Under the pieces are notes generated by a model that was not told the DNA's origin, did no database searches, and was given only the letters and a program-made list of their open reading frames with translations. Of a stretch of 64,000 nt of DNA, positions 26,372 through 35,174 are shown piece after piece (position 1 is the stretch's first letter; every line of letters begins with the position of its first letter). Made by a program: the position numbers and the translations under genes. The stretch comes from Sphingomonadaceae bacterium (GTDB taxonomy: Bacteria; Pseudomonadota; Alphaproteobacteria; Sphingomonadales; Sphingomonadaceae), in the NCBI GenBank assembly GCA_024236155.1, contig JACKLA010000002.1, forward strand, positions 248,001 to 312,000. Direction: 5' to 3'.

Positions 26372-27415
26372 ATGATTTTCGGTAAATCGCCCGTGGGGGC
26401 AAAGCGATTGGCAACAACTCTCTGGGCGGCACTGCTGCTGGCGTTTGCGCCGCAAGCCGTTTCGGCGCAGGATGCCCCGGTTGAGGCGACTGAAGTTGCC
26501 GCCGCTACGGAATCTGCGGCTGCTCCGGCGGCTGTCGAAACGGACGCGGCGACGGTTGAGGGCGGCGAATCGGGCTACACCCCACTCGGACCGGAGGACA
26601 TCAAGGGTCAGCCGCTGCCGGGTGAATGGAACGTCCAGCCGCAATATTCGGACATTGGCGAACAGGCATTCGCGCTCCACACCGGTATTTTCTGGGTGAT
26701 GGTGGTCATCAGCGTATTCGTGCTGGTCCTGCTCGCGATCGTGATCCTGCGTTTCAACAAGCGCGCCAACCCGACCCCTTCGAAGACGACCCACAACACG
26801 ATGATCGAAGTCGTGTGGACGGTGGTGCCGGTGCTGATCCTGGTCGGGATCGCCATCCCGTCGATCAGCCTGCTGGCGAAACAGTATGAGTCGCCGCCCG
26901 AGGATGCCGTTACGGTCAAGGTGATCGGCTACCAGTGGTACTGGGGCTATGCCTATCCCGACAATGGCGACTTCGAAGTTGTGTCGAACATGCTGTCCAA
27001 GGAAGAAGCAGACGCCAAGGGCTTGCCGCACCAGCTTGCTGTCGACAAGCGCATGGTCGTTCCGGTGAACACCCCGCTCCGCATCCAGACCACTTCGGCT
27101 GACGTGATCCACTCGTTCGCGGTGCCGGGGCTGTGGTTCAAGCTCGACGCTGTTCCCGGTCGCATCAACGAGAAGCTGCTGACCATCAAGGAGCCGGGCA
27201 TCTATTATGGCCAGTGTTCCGAACTGTGCGGCATCAAGCACGGCTATATGCCGATCGCGGTCGAGGCGCTGCCGCGCGACAAATGGGAAGCATGGGTTCG
27301 CACCCAGCCGGGCGGCAAGCTGAAGGGCGATGACGAGGCTGCGGCTGCAGCCGCCGCTCCCGAAGCTGCCGAGGGTGAAGCCGAAGCGGCACACGCTGAA
27401 GCAGCCGCCGAATAA
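26372..27415 (+). CDS. ctaC: Cytochrome c oxidase subunit II
   Basis: Carries the CuA centre that takes electrons from cytochrome c in the aa3-type terminal oxidase. 347 residues. A signal peptide (cut near AVSA-QDAP) is followed by an Ala/Glu/Thr-rich linker of about 35 residues, then two membrane helices (FWVMVVISVFVLVLLAIVIL and IEVVWTVVPVLILVGIAIP). The aromatic electron entry is YQWYWGYAYP, and the CuA ligands lie in GQCSELCGIKHGYMP (Cys, Glu, Cys, His, Met). An unusual Ala/Glu-rich tail of about 30 residues ends the protein. ATG 26372 is preferred over a TTG 9 nt upstream. First gene of the cluster. Confidence 0.96.
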   Translation: MIFGKSPVGAKRLATTLWAALLLAFAPQAVSAQDAPVEATEVAAATESAAAPAAVETDAATVEGGESGYTPLGPEDIKGQPLPGEWNVQPQYSDIGEQAFALHTGIFWVMVVISVFVLVLLAIVILRFNKRANPTPSKTTHNTMIEVVWTVVPVLILVGIAIPSISLLAKQYESPPEDAVTVKVIGYQWYWGYAYPDNGDFEVVSNMLSKEEADAKGLPHQLAVDKRMVVPVNTPLRIQTTSADVIHSFAVPGLWFKLDAVPGRINEKLLTIKEPGIYYGQCSELCGIKHGYMPIAVEALPRDKWEAWVRTQPGGKLKGDDEAAAAAAAPEAAEGEAEAAHAEAAAE

Positions 27416-27448
27416 TTACGAATCAAGATAGAACGATAGAGACAGATC

Positions 27449-29161
27449 ATGGCCACCACCGCTGAAGGTTTCGACGTCCATACTGACGATCACGCGCATG
27501 ATGCCGACCACAAGCCGAGTTTCTTTGCGCGCTGGTTCATGTCGACCAACCACAAGGATATCGGCACGCTCTACCTGATCTTCGCGATCATTGCGGGTAT
27601 CGTCGGCGGCGCGCTTTCGGGCGTAATGCGGATGGAACTGGCCGAGCCGGGCATCCAGTACCTGGGCTGGTACGTCAACATGATGGGCGGCGAATCGAGC
27701 TTCGAGGCCAATCTTCATGCTTGGAACGTGATCATCACCGCGCACGGCCTGATCATGGTCTTCTTCATGGTCATGCCCGCCATGATCGGCGGCTTCGGCA
27801 ACTGGTTCGTTCCGCTGATGATCGGCGCGCCGGATATGGCCTTCCCGCGCATGAACAACATCTCGTTCTGGCTGACGGTGGTTGGTTTTCTCAGCCTGTG
27901 TATCTCGCTCTTCGTACCGGGTGGCGCGACGGGTAACGGCGCGGGTACGGGCTGGACGGTCTATGCGCCGCTATCCTCTTCGCAATCCTATTCGCCGGGG
28001 CCTGCGGTCGACTTTGCGATCTTCTCGCTCCACCTTGCAGGTGCGGGTTCGATCCTCGGGGCGACCAACTTCATCACCACCATCTTCAACATGCGTGCAC
28101 CAGGCATGACCCTGCACAAGATGCCGCTGTTCGTGTGGTCGGTGCTGGTCACGGCCTTCCTGCTGCTGCTCGCGCTGCCGGTTCTGGCTGCTGCGATCAC
28201 CATGCTGATTACCGACCGCAACTTCGGCACGACCTTCTTCGATCCGGCCAATGGTGGTGACCCGATCCTGTACCAGCACTTGTTCTGGTTCTTCGGTCAC
28301 CCTGAGGTCTACATCATGATCCTGCCGGGCTTCGGCATGATCAGCCAGATCGTCGCGACCTTCAGCCGCAAGCCGGTGTTCGGCTATCTCGGCATGGCTT
28401 ACGCGATGGTTGCCATCGGCGTGGTCGGCTTCATCGTGTGGGCACACCACATGTATACCGTCGGCCTCGACGTGAACACGAAGATGTATTTCACCGCCGC
28501 GACCATGGTTATCGCCGTGCCGACCGGTGTAAAAATCTTCAGCTGGATCGCCACCATGTGGGGTGGCTCGATCGAGTTCAAATCGCCCATGGTATGGGCG
28601 CTGGGCATGATCTTCCTGTTCACCATCGGCGGTGTCACCGGCGTCTACCTCGCCAATGGCGGCGTCGACGATTATGTCCATGACACTTACTTCGTCGTCG
28701 CGCATTTCCACTATGTGCTGTCGATGGGTGCGGTGTTCTCGCTCTTTGCGGGCTTCTACTACTGGTTCCCGAAGATGAGCGGCCGGATGCACTCCGAACT
28801 GCTTGCGCACATCCACTTCTGGGTGTTCTTCATCGGCGTGAACCTGATCTTCTTCCCGCAGCACTTCCTCGGCTGGCAGGGCATGCCGCGCCGTTATCCG
28901 GATTATGCGGAAGCCTATGCCTACTGGAACGAGATTTCCTCGCTCGGCTACGAAATCATGGCCGGTTCGATGATCTTCTTCTTCGTCAACATCGGCTATG
29001 CGCTGGTGGCTGGCAAGAAGGCTCCGGCCAACTACTGGGGTGAAGGCGCGACGACGCTCGAATGGACGCTGTCGAGCCCGCCGCCGTTCCACCAGTTTGA
29101 AACCCTGCCGGTTATCGCGGAGCATCAGGACTACCACGATCACCGCCCGGCCAACGCCTGA
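27449..29161 (+). CDS. ctaD: Cytochrome c oxidase subunit I (aa3 type)
   Basis: Catalytic subunit with haem a and the haem a3-CuB site; reduces O2 to water and pumps protons. 570 residues, 12 membrane helices. Diagnostic segments are NVIITAHGLIMVFFMVMPAMIGGFGNW (haem a His), WFFGHPEVYIMILPGFG (CuB His and the Tyr cross-link; the Glu of HPEV marks the D-channel, type A1), WAHHMYTVGLD (CuB His pair) and HDTYFVVAHFHYVLSMG (haem a and a3 ligands). It lies 33 bp after ctaC and is followed by a terminator. Confidence 0.97.
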   Translation: MATTAEGFDVHTDDHAHDADHKPSFFARWFMSTNHKDIGTLYLIFAIIAGIVGGALSGVMRMELAEPGIQYLGWYVNMMGGESSFEANLHAWNVIITAHGLIMVFFMVMPAMIGGFGNWFVPLMIGAPDMAFPRMNNISFWLTVVGFLSLCISLFVPGGATGNGAGTGWTVYAPLSSSQSYSPGPAVDFAIFSLHLAGAGSILGATNFITTIFNMRAPGMTLHKMPLFVWSVLVTAFLLLLALPVLAAAITMLITDRNFGTTFFDPANGGDPILYQHLFWFFGHPEVYIMILPGFGMISQIVATFSRKPVFGYLGMAYAMVAIGVVGFIVWAHHMYTVGLDVNTKMYFTAATMVIAVPTGVKIFSWIATMWGGSIEFKSPMVWALGMIFLFTIGGVTGVYLANGGVDDYVHDTYFVVAHFHYVLSMGAVFSLFAGFYYWFPKMSGRMHSELLAHIHFWVFFIGVNLIFFPQHFLGWQGMPRRYPDYAEAYAYWNEISSLGYEIMAGSMIFFFVNIGYALVAGKKAPANYWGEGATTLEWTLSSPPPFHQFETLPVIAEHQDYHDHRPANA

Positions 29162-29188
29162 GGCGGGCCGCAGGAACTGCACGCTTCC

Positions 29189-29220
29189 GGCCGGCCCGCA
29201 AGGGTCGGCCGTTTGCTTTT
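29189..29220 (+). terminator. Intrinsic terminator behind ctaD
   Basis: GGCCGGCCC-gcaa-GGGTCGGCC (9-bp stem, one G-U pair, GCAA tetraloop) is followed by GTTTGCTTTT. It separates ctaCD from the hydrolase and assembly genes, and could lower their expression relative to the structural subunits. Confidence 0.75.
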
Positions 29221-29237
29221 GACCGGAGAGGATACCC

Positions 29238-30197
29238 ATGCCCGAAATGCGCCATATCGACGTCGGTGAGCTGAACCTGCGCTGCGCCGTGGAGGGAACC
29301 GGCCCGCTGGTCATCATGGTCCATGGCTTTCCCGAAAGCTGGTATAGCTGGCGCCACCAGATCGGCGCGGTGGCCGAAGCCGGTTTTACCGCCTGTGCAA
29401 TCGACGTTCGCGGATATGGCGGGTCGGACAAGCCGCATCCGGTCGAAGCCTATGCGATGGAACATATCGTGGGCGACCTTGTCGGTCTCAAGATGGCGCT
29501 CCAGCCCGATGAGCGAGCGATCCTTGTCGGCCATGACTGGGGTGCTCCGATCGTGTGGAATACGGCGCTGACCAATCCCGAACATTTCCGCGCGGTAGCA
29601 GGCATGTCGGTGCCTTTCGCCGGTGTACCCAGCCGTCCGTTCACCGAGGTGTTTCGCGAACATTTCACCAGCCAGGGCCGGTTTTTCTACCAGGAGTATT
29701 TCCAGGAAGAGGGTGTGGCCGAAGCCGAGGCGGAGAAGGACCCGCGCGACTGGGTGCATCGCATGATGTATTCGATCAGCGGCGATGTGCCTCCCGGCAA
29801 TTACTGGGACAAACCGCTGGGCGCGACTTTCCTGCAGGACCTGCCCGATCCGCAGCCGGTGCCATGGCTGACCGAGGCGGACATGGATTTCTACGAAGGC
29901 GAATTTCGCGCCTCGGGCTTTCGTGGCCCGCTCAACCGCTATCGCAACCACGAGAACGACTATGCATGGCTGCAGGGCTGGGTGGGCAAGCGGATCGAGC
30001 AGCCCGTATTGTTCATCGGCGGCACGCGCGATCCGGCGACCACGCTGTTCGGCGCGGTTGCCGATCCGATAGCGATGATGCGCATGTTCGCCCCGCAGGT
30101 CGAAGGACACATCCTCGAAGGTGTGGGTCACTGGACCCAGCAGGAACGACCTGAAGAGGTCAACGCATTGCTGATCGACTGGCTAAAGCGGCTGTAG
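29238..30197 (+). CDS. Epoxide-hydrolase-like alpha/beta hydrolase
   Basis: 319 residues. HGFPES (29-34) forms the oxyanion region, and GHDWGAP puts the nucleophile Asp100 in the elbow. Asp rather than Ser at this place is typical of epoxide hydrolases and haloalkane dehalogenases. VEGHILEGVGHWTQQE supplies the catalytic His near the end, and two Tyr in the cap (FFYQEYF region) could activate the epoxide. It sits between ctaD and ctaB behind a terminator, with RBS GGAGAGGA. No link to oxidase assembly is known; it looks inserted in the cluster. Confidence 0.85.
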   Translation: MPEMRHIDVGELNLRCAVEGTGPLVIMVHGFPESWYSWRHQIGAVAEAGFTACAIDVRGYGGSDKPHPVEAYAMEHIVGDLVGLKMALQPDERAILVGHDWGAPIVWNTALTNPEHFRAVAGMSVPFAGVPSRPFTEVFREHFTSQGRFFYQEYFQEEGVAEAEAEKDPRDWVHRMMYSISGDVPPGNYWDKPLGATFLQDLPDPQPVPWLTEADMDFYEGEFRASGFRGPLNRYRNHENDYAWLQGWVGKRIEQPVLFIGGTRDPATTLFGAVADPIAMMRMFAPQVEGHILEGVGHWTQQERPEEVNALLIDWLKRL

Positions 30198-30220
30198 CAC
30201 CCTATAGCAGACCCGATTCC

Positions 30221-31138
30221 ATGACCCAGCTTGCCGCCACCCCCTTGCCCGCCGACTGGCGCGATTTCTTCGCGCTGACCAAGCCGCGCGTGATGACGCT
30301 GGTGATCTTTACCGGCCTGTGCGGGATGCTTGCCGCCCCGGGGACGATCCACCCGGTGATCGCCTTCACCGCGATCCTGTGCATTGCAGTGGGGGCAGGC
30401 GGTGCGGCGGCGCTCAACATGTGGTGGGAAGCCGATCTCGACGCGGGGATGAAACGGACGTCCAATCGCCCGCTGCCAACCGGCCGCATGAACCGCACGG
30501 ATGCACGTGATTTCGGCGTGCTGCTCAGCGCGGCATCGGTGATGGTGATGGGCGTTGCGGTCGGCTGGCTGGCTGCGGCGATACTCGCGCTTTCGATCGT
30601 CTATTACGCGGTGATCTACACCATCTGGCTCAAGCCGCGCACGCCGCAGAATATCGTCATCGGCGGCGGGGCAGGGGCCTTCCCGCCGATGATCGGGTGG
30701 ATCGCGGTGACGGGCGATATCACCGCCATGCCGGTGTTGCTGTTCGCGATCATCTTCATGTGGACCCCGCCACATTTCTGGGCGCTCGCGCTGTTCGTGC
30801 AGACCGATTACGCCAAGGTCGGCATCCCGATGATGCCGGTGGTGAAGGGTGAGAAATCGACCCGCTGGCAGATCCTCGCCTACACCATCCTGCTGGTCCC
30901 CATCGCTGCCGCCCCATGGTTTATTGGTGGGACTGGCGCGGTTTACGGGATTGCCGCTCTGGTGCTGTCGGCCGCTTTCCTTGCGCTCTCGCTGCCAGTT
31001 GCACTCCGCACCGCACAGCCGGGCGATGCGATGCAGCCGGAAAAACGGCTGTTCAAATTCAGTATCCTCTATCTCTTCGCGCTGTTTGCTGCACTTGTTG
31101 CGGATGCCATTGCGCGCAATCAGGGAATTCTTGCATGA
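30221..31138 (+). CDS. ctaB: Protoheme IX farnesyltransferase (haem O synthase)
   Basis: Adds a farnesyl group to haem b, giving haem o, the precursor of the haem a needed by CtaD. 305 residues, UbiA superfamily, about nine membrane helices. The first aspartate-rich motif is NMWWEADLDAGMKRTSNRPLP, and TDYAKVGIPMMPVVKG is the second conserved loop. FALTKPRVMTLVIFTGLCGM at the N-terminus is typical of CtaB. Its stop overlaps the ATG of the small coxF-like gene. Confidence 0.96.
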   Translation: MTQLAATPLPADWRDFFALTKPRVMTLVIFTGLCGMLAAPGTIHPVIAFTAILCIAVGAGGAAALNMWWEADLDAGMKRTSNRPLPTGRMNRTDARDFGVLLSAASVMVMGVAVGWLAAAILALSIVYYAVIYTIWLKPRTPQNIVIGGGAGAFPPMIGWIAVTGDITAMPVLLFAIIFMWTPPHFWALALFVQTDYAKVGIPMMPVVKGEKSTRWQILAYTILLVPIAAAPWFIGGTGAVYGIAALVLSAAFLALSLPVALRTAQPGDAMQPEKRLFKFSILYLFALFAALVADAIARNQGILA

Positions 31139-31254
31139 CCCCCGAAGAACAAGCCGAATACCGCCGTCGCCAGAAGAGCCGCAACCTCGTGCTGGGCGGC
31201 GTGCTGCTGTTCATGGCGGTGCTGTTCTACGCCATCACCATCGTGCGGATGTGA
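31135..31254 (+). CDS. CoxF-like single-span peptide
   Basis: 39 residues: a charged head (MTPEEQAEYRRRQKSRN) and one membrane segment (LVLGGVLLFMAVLFYAITIV). Its ATG overlaps the ctaB stop (ATGA), and ctaG follows 8 bp later. Alphaproteobacterial cta clusters often carry a small membrane ORF named coxF at exactly this place; its role in oxidase assembly is not settled. Confidence 0.75.
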   Translation: MTPEEQAEYRRRQKSRNLVLGGVLLFMAVLFYAITIVRM

Positions 31255-31262
31255 GCTGAGCC

Positions 31263-31865
31263 ATGGCCACCGCAGCAACGCTTGAAACGAAGAACACCCG
31301 CACCGCGCTGTTCGCCTTTCTCGGCGCAGCTGCGATGCTGGGCCTCGGCTATGCTGCCGTGCCGCTCTACCAGCTGTTCTGCCAGGTGACGGGTTTCGGC
31401 GGGACGACCCAGCGCGCAACCGAGGCTGAGGCCGATGCGGCGGCGATCAATGCAGCGGGCAAGACCATCTCGATCCGCTTCGATGCCAATGTGGCGGGCG
31501 ACATGCCGTGGACCTTCAAGCCCGCGCAGGTGACCGAGACTATCAAGATCGGCCAGCGCCAGCTCGCTTTCTACACCGCGCGCAATGACAGCGACGTGCC
31601 GATTACCGGGGCCGCGACCTACAATGTCGAACCGGAGCAGACGGGGGCCTATTTCAACAAGATCCAGTGCTTCTGCTTTACCCAGCAAACACTGCAGCCG
31701 GGTGAGGAAATCCGTATGCCGGTGCTCTATTTCGTCGACCCGGCAATCCTCGATGACGAGAACGCAAAAGGGGTCGAACAGATCACCCTGAGCTACACCT
31801 TCCACAAGGCGATCGAGCAGCCGGGCGATGCCTCTGGCGGCACGACGCCAGATTCCGGCGAATAA
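31263..31865 (+). CDS. ctaG: Cytochrome c oxidase assembly protein CtaG/Cox11
   Basis: Membrane-anchored copper chaperone that delivers copper to the CuB site of CtaD. 200 residues: one membrane segment (FAFLGAAAMLGLGYAAVPLYQLF), then a periplasmic immunoglobulin-like domain with the copper-binding CFCFTQQTLQPGEE. MPVLYFVDPAIL and ITLSYTFHK complete the Cox11 pattern. It follows the coxF-like ORF as in related genomes. Confidence 0.95.
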   Translation: MATAATLETKNTRTALFAFLGAAAMLGLGYAAVPLYQLFCQVTGFGGTTQRATEAEADAAAINAAGKTISIRFDANVAGDMPWTFKPAQVTETIKIGQRQLAFYTARNDSDVPITGAATYNVEPEQTGAYFNKIQCFCFTQQTLQPGEEIRMPVLYFVDPAILDDENAKGVEQITLSYTFHKAIEQPGDASGGTTPDSGE

Positions 31866-31940
31866 ACCCGCTTTCCGGCACTGGACCTGCACGCCAGAGG
31901 CGATTAAGGGCAGGCCAACAGTTCTGACAGGACGAGATAC

Positions 31941-32762
31941 ATGGCTGGCGCAACGAACCACGACTATCACATTCTTCCGCCCGACATCTGGCCGCTGATC
32001 GGCTCTTTTTCGGCGCTGACCTTCACCAGCGGCATGGTGCTGTTCATGCACGAGATGGCCAATGCGCACCTCGTGCTGGGCCTCGGTATTGCAGGCCTCA
32101 TCGCCACCTTCTTCAGCTGGTGGTCGAATGTGGTGAAGGAGGCTGAAACCGGCCACCACACCCCGGTCGTCCAGCTCCACATGCGTTACGGCATGATCCT
32201 GTTCATCGCTTCGGAAGTGATGTTCTTCGTCGGCTGGTTCTGGGCGTTCTTCGACTTTGCACTGTTCCCCAACGCCCTGTCGGAAGTTTCGGGCGGTGTG
32301 TTCCCCTCGGTAGCGGTCGAGGCGGTGATGAACCCGTTCAGCCTGCCGCTGCTCAACACGCTGATCCTGCTCTGCTCGGGCACCACCGTGACCTGGGCGC
32401 ACCACTCGCTGATCCATGGCGACCGTGAGGGTCTCAAAAAGGGCCTGTGGCTGACCATCATGCTGGGCATCCTGTTCAGCGCGATCCAGGCTTACGAATA
32501 CGCCCACGCGCCGTTCGGCTTCGGCGGCAACACTTATAGCTCGGCCTTCTACATGGCGACCGGCTTCCACGGCTTCCACGTGCTGGTCGGCACGATCTTC
32601 CTGATCGTCTGCCTCGTGCGCACCTACAAGGGCCACTTCACCCCGCGCCAGCACTTCGGATTCGAAGCGGCTGCGTGGTACTGGCATTTCGTCGACGTAG
32701 TGTGGCTGTTCCTCTTCGTCGCCGTCTACATCTGGGGCGGCTGGGGCGCGCCGATCCACTGA
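31941..32762 (+). CDS. ctaE: Cytochrome c oxidase subunit III
   Basis: Third core subunit, stabilising CtaD and proton uptake. 273 residues with seven membrane helices. Landmarks are NHDYHILPPDIWPLIGSFSAL at the start, LHMRYGMILFIASEVMFFVGWFWAFF, CSGTTVTWAHHSLIHGDREG, ATGFHGFHVLVGTIFLIVC and AAAWYWHFVDVVWLFLF. AGGACGAG lies before the ATG. Its stop overlaps the DUF983 start (TGATG). Confidence 0.97.
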   Translation: MAGATNHDYHILPPDIWPLIGSFSALTFTSGMVLFMHEMANAHLVLGLGIAGLIATFFSWWSNVVKEAETGHHTPVVQLHMRYGMILFIASEVMFFVGWFWAFFDFALFPNALSEVSGGVFPSVAVEAVMNPFSLPLLNTLILLCSGTTVTWAHHSLIHGDREGLKKGLWLTIMLGILFSAIQAYEYAHAPFGFGGNTYSSAFYMATGFHGFHVLVGTIFLIVCLVRTYKGHFTPRQHFGFEAAAWYWHFVDVVWLFLFVAVYIWGGWGAPIH

Positions 32763-33148
32763 TGATGTCCGACAATTCGGAACATACGAAGGGGCAGCCC
32801 GGCTTGGCCGAGGCTGCCCTTTCCGGTTTGTGTCCGCGCTGCGGCGCGCCGACCCTGTTTGAAGGCATCGCCAAGTTCTCGCCCAAATGCGAGAAATGCG
32901 GGCTCGACTATTCGAGCTTCAATGTCGGCGATGGACCGGCAGCTTTCCTGACGCTGGTCATCGGCGCTGTTGTCGTCGGCCTTGCGCTATGGGTTGAGGT
33001 CAGCTGGAGCCCACCCTTCTGGGTGCATGCCGTGCTGTGGATTCCGCTGGTCATGGCTTCGGTGTTCGCAGGATTGCGCCTGTCCAAGACATGGCTGATC
33101 CATGCCGAATATCGCAACCGTGCAGGCGAGGCGGGGCGCGAGGAATGA
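32762..33148 (+). CDS. DUF983 membrane protein
   Basis: 128 residues. The N-terminal zinc-ribbon-like LCPRCGAPTLFEG...SPKCEKCGLDYS has four Cys in CxxC pairs. Two membrane segments follow (AAFLTLVIGAVVVGLALWVEV and VLWIPLVMASVFAGLRLS). DUF983 genes are regularly found between ctaE and surf1 in alphaproteobacteria, suggesting a role in oxidase biogenesis. Start ATG 32762 (a second ATG follows directly) overlaps the ctaE stop; its own stop overlaps the surf1 ATG. Confidence 0.85.
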   Translation: MMSDNSEHTKGQPGLAEAALSGLCPRCGAPTLFEGIAKFSPKCEKCGLDYSSFNVGDGPAAFLTLVIGAVVVGLALWVEVSWSPPFWVHAVLWIPLVMASVFAGLRLSKTWLIHAEYRNRAGEAGREE

Positions 33149-33714
33149 ACTGGCGTGGCATACCCATTATCTCGACAGCGATTGTCCTCGCCGCAGTGGC
33201 GGTGATGACCGGGCTGGGCTTCTGGCAGCTTGACCGGCTGGACCAGAAAGAAGCCCTGATCGCCCGCTACAAGGCGGCGCCGACCGATGCGGCGCGGATC
33301 GATTATCCCGCCGCCGACCAGATCGAGCAGGAACTCTACCGCAAGGTGCGCGCCGAATGTGCCGAGGTCGCCTCGATCCTTGGCGTGGCGGGCAATAACA
33401 GCCTTGGCGTCAGCGGATTCTCGCATGTGGCCGATTGCACGCTGAAAGGCGGCGAGGAGGCCAAAGTTGCTCTCGGCTGGTCGCGCAATCCGCAATCGCC
33501 CGACTGGCAGGGCGGGGAAGTGCTCGGCATCCTCGCACCCGGCGGCAAGATCGTCGCCGATCCGCCGCTGGCAGAGCTCGGCCCGCTGGCGAAGCCCGAT
33601 CCGGCGGACTTGCCCAACAACCACCTCGCCTATGCCGGGCAGTGGTTCTTCTTCGCGCTGACCGCGCTGGTGATCTACATCCTCGCTCTCCGGCGTCGGC
33701 GCAGAGAAGATTGA
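33145..33714 (+). CDS. SURF1-family oxidase assembly protein, short
   Basis: SURF1 proteins help build the CtaD haem a/a3 centres. 189 residues, shorter than the usual 230-250. An N-terminal membrane segment (IPIISTAIVLAAVAVMTGLGFWQLDRLDQK, with the SURF1 G-F-W-Q-x-x-R-x-x-x-K motif) and a C-terminal one (NNHLAYAGQWFFFALTALVIYILAL, with the NNHxxYxxQWF motif) are both present. The periplasmic middle is reduced. The ATG overlaps the DUF983 stop. Confidence 0.88.
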   Translation: MNWRGIPIISTAIVLAAVAVMTGLGFWQLDRLDQKEALIARYKAAPTDAARIDYPAADQIEQELYRKVRAECAEVASILGVAGNNSLGVSGFSHVADCTLKGGEEAKVALGWSRNPQSPDWQGGEVLGILAPGGKIVADPPLAELGPLAKPDPADLPNNHLAYAGQWFFFALTALVIYILALRRRRRED

Positions 33715-33773
33715 GCCGGGCAAAGCCTCACTCGCTTGCCCAGCAGCGTAGCCAAGGCTAACCGCCGGACACG

Positions 33774-35174
33774 ATGAAATACGTTTCCACTCGCGGCAGC
33801 GCCCCGGCGCTCGATTTCGAAGGCGCAACGCTCGCCGGGCTGGCTTCGGATGGAGGGCTCTATGTGCCCGAGGCATGGCCGCAGTTCTCGGCCGACGAGA
33901 TCGCGGCAATGCGCGGACTGCCCTATGCCGAGCTTGCCACGCGGGTGATGCTGCCCTTTGTCGAAGGCAGCCTGACCGAAGACGAACTGCGCGGCCTGTG
34001 CCAGCATGCCTATGGCAAGTTCGCGCACGCCGCCGTGACCCCGCTCAAGCAGTTCGACGAACAGCATTGGCTGCTCGAACTGTTCCACGGCCCAACGCTG
34101 GCTTTCAAGGACGTGGCGCTGCAATTGCTCGGCCTGCTGTTCGAGACGTTCCTTTCGCGCAGCAGCGATCACCTGACCATCGTCGGTGCGACCAGCGGGG
34201 ACACAGGTTCCGCTGCGATCAACGCGGTGGCGGGACGCGATCGGATCGATATCTTCATGCTCCATCCCGATGGCCGGATCAGCGATGTCCAGCGCCGCCA
34301 GATGACCACCGTGCTCGCGCCCAACGTCCACAATATCGCCATCGATGGCAGCTTCGACGACGCGCAGGCGAGCGTGAAACGAATGTTCAACGATCCCGAA
34401 ATGACCGGGCGGTTTCACATCGGCGCGGTCAATTCGATCAACTGGGCGCGGCTGATGGCTCAGGTGGTGTATTATTTCGCCGCCGCGCTGCAACTGGGCG
34501 CGCCCGAACGGAAGGTGGCGTTTGCCGTGCCGACCGGCAATTTCGGCGATGTCTTTGCCGGATATGTCGCCGCGCAGATGGGCCTGCCGGTCGAACAGCT
34601 GATCGTCGCGACCAATGTCAACGATATCCTCCATCGCGCTTTGTCGGAGGGCGACTATTCAACCGGCACGGTTACGCCGACCGCTGCCCCTTCTATGGAT
34701 ATCCAGGTCAGTTCCAATTTCGAACGCCTGCTGTTCGACTGTGCTGGCCGCGACGGCGAGGCGCTGGCCGAGCAGATGCGCGGTTTCGAGGAAAGCAAGG
34801 CCATGCGGCTGACCAATGCCCAGCGCGAGGGCGCAGCGCATCTGTTCGCCAGCGCACGGGCCGATGCCGACGATACGGCACGGGCGATGCGCTGGGCCTA
34901 TGAGCAATGTGGCGAGATCATCGATCCGCACACCGCCATCGGCCTGCATGCTGCACGGCAGGCAGGCATTGCGGCCGATGTTCCCGTCGTCACACTGGCG
35001 ACAGCGCATCCGGCGAAGTTCCGCGATGCGGTCGAACGGGCGACGGGCGTGCGCCCGGCTCTCCCGGCGCGGGTCGGCGACCTGTTTTCGCGTGAGGAGC
35101 GTTACGCCACGCTTGGCGGCGATTACGCATCGATCGCCACCTATGTTGCCGAGCACGCCATCGAGGCTGGCTGA
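33774..35174 (+). CDS. thrC: Threonine synthase
   Basis: PLP enzyme converting O-phosphohomoserine to threonine. 466 residues, the long form. It begins MKYVSTRGSAPALDFEGATLAGLASDGGLYVPE. PLP Lys112 is in HGPTLAFKDVALQ, and the phosphate-binding loop region is VGATSGDTGSAAINA. AVNSINWARLMAQVVYYF and VPTGNFGDVFAGYVA follow. A 59-bp gap separates it from surf1. Its stop overlaps the methyltransferase start (TGATG). Confidence 0.96.
   Translation: MKYVSTRGSAPALDFEGATLAGLASDGGLYVPEAWPQFSADEIAAMRGLPYAELATRVMLPFVEGSLTEDELRGLCQHAYGKFAHAAVTPLKQFDEQHWLLELFHGPTLAFKDVALQLLGLLFETFLSRSSDHLTIVGATSGDTGSAAINAVAGRDRIDIFMLHPDGRISDVQRRQMTTVLAPNVHNIAIDGSFDDAQASVKRMFNDPEMTGRFHIGAVNSINWARLMAQVVYYFAAALQLGAPERKVAFAVPTGNFGDVFAGYVAAQMGLPVEQLIVATNVNDILHRALSEGDYSTGTVTPTAAPSMDIQVSSNFERLLFDCAGRDGEALAEQMRGFEESKAMRLTNAQREGAAHLFASARADADDTARAMRWAYEQCGEIIDPHTAIGLHAARQAGIAADVPVVTLATAHPAKFRDAVERATGVRPALPARVGDLFSREERYATLGGDYASIATYVAEHAIEAG

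Noticed and set aside
26178..27394. Long minus-strand frame opposite ctaC
   Set aside because: Antisense shadow of the real subunit II gene, with low-complexity Arg/His content.
27971..29431. 486-codon minus-strand frame opposite ctaD
   Set aside because: Antisense shadow; His/Asp/Arg-rich and without any motif.
31227..32759. 510-codon minus-strand frame opposite ctaG and ctaE
   Set aside because: Antisense shadow of well-identified oxidase genes.
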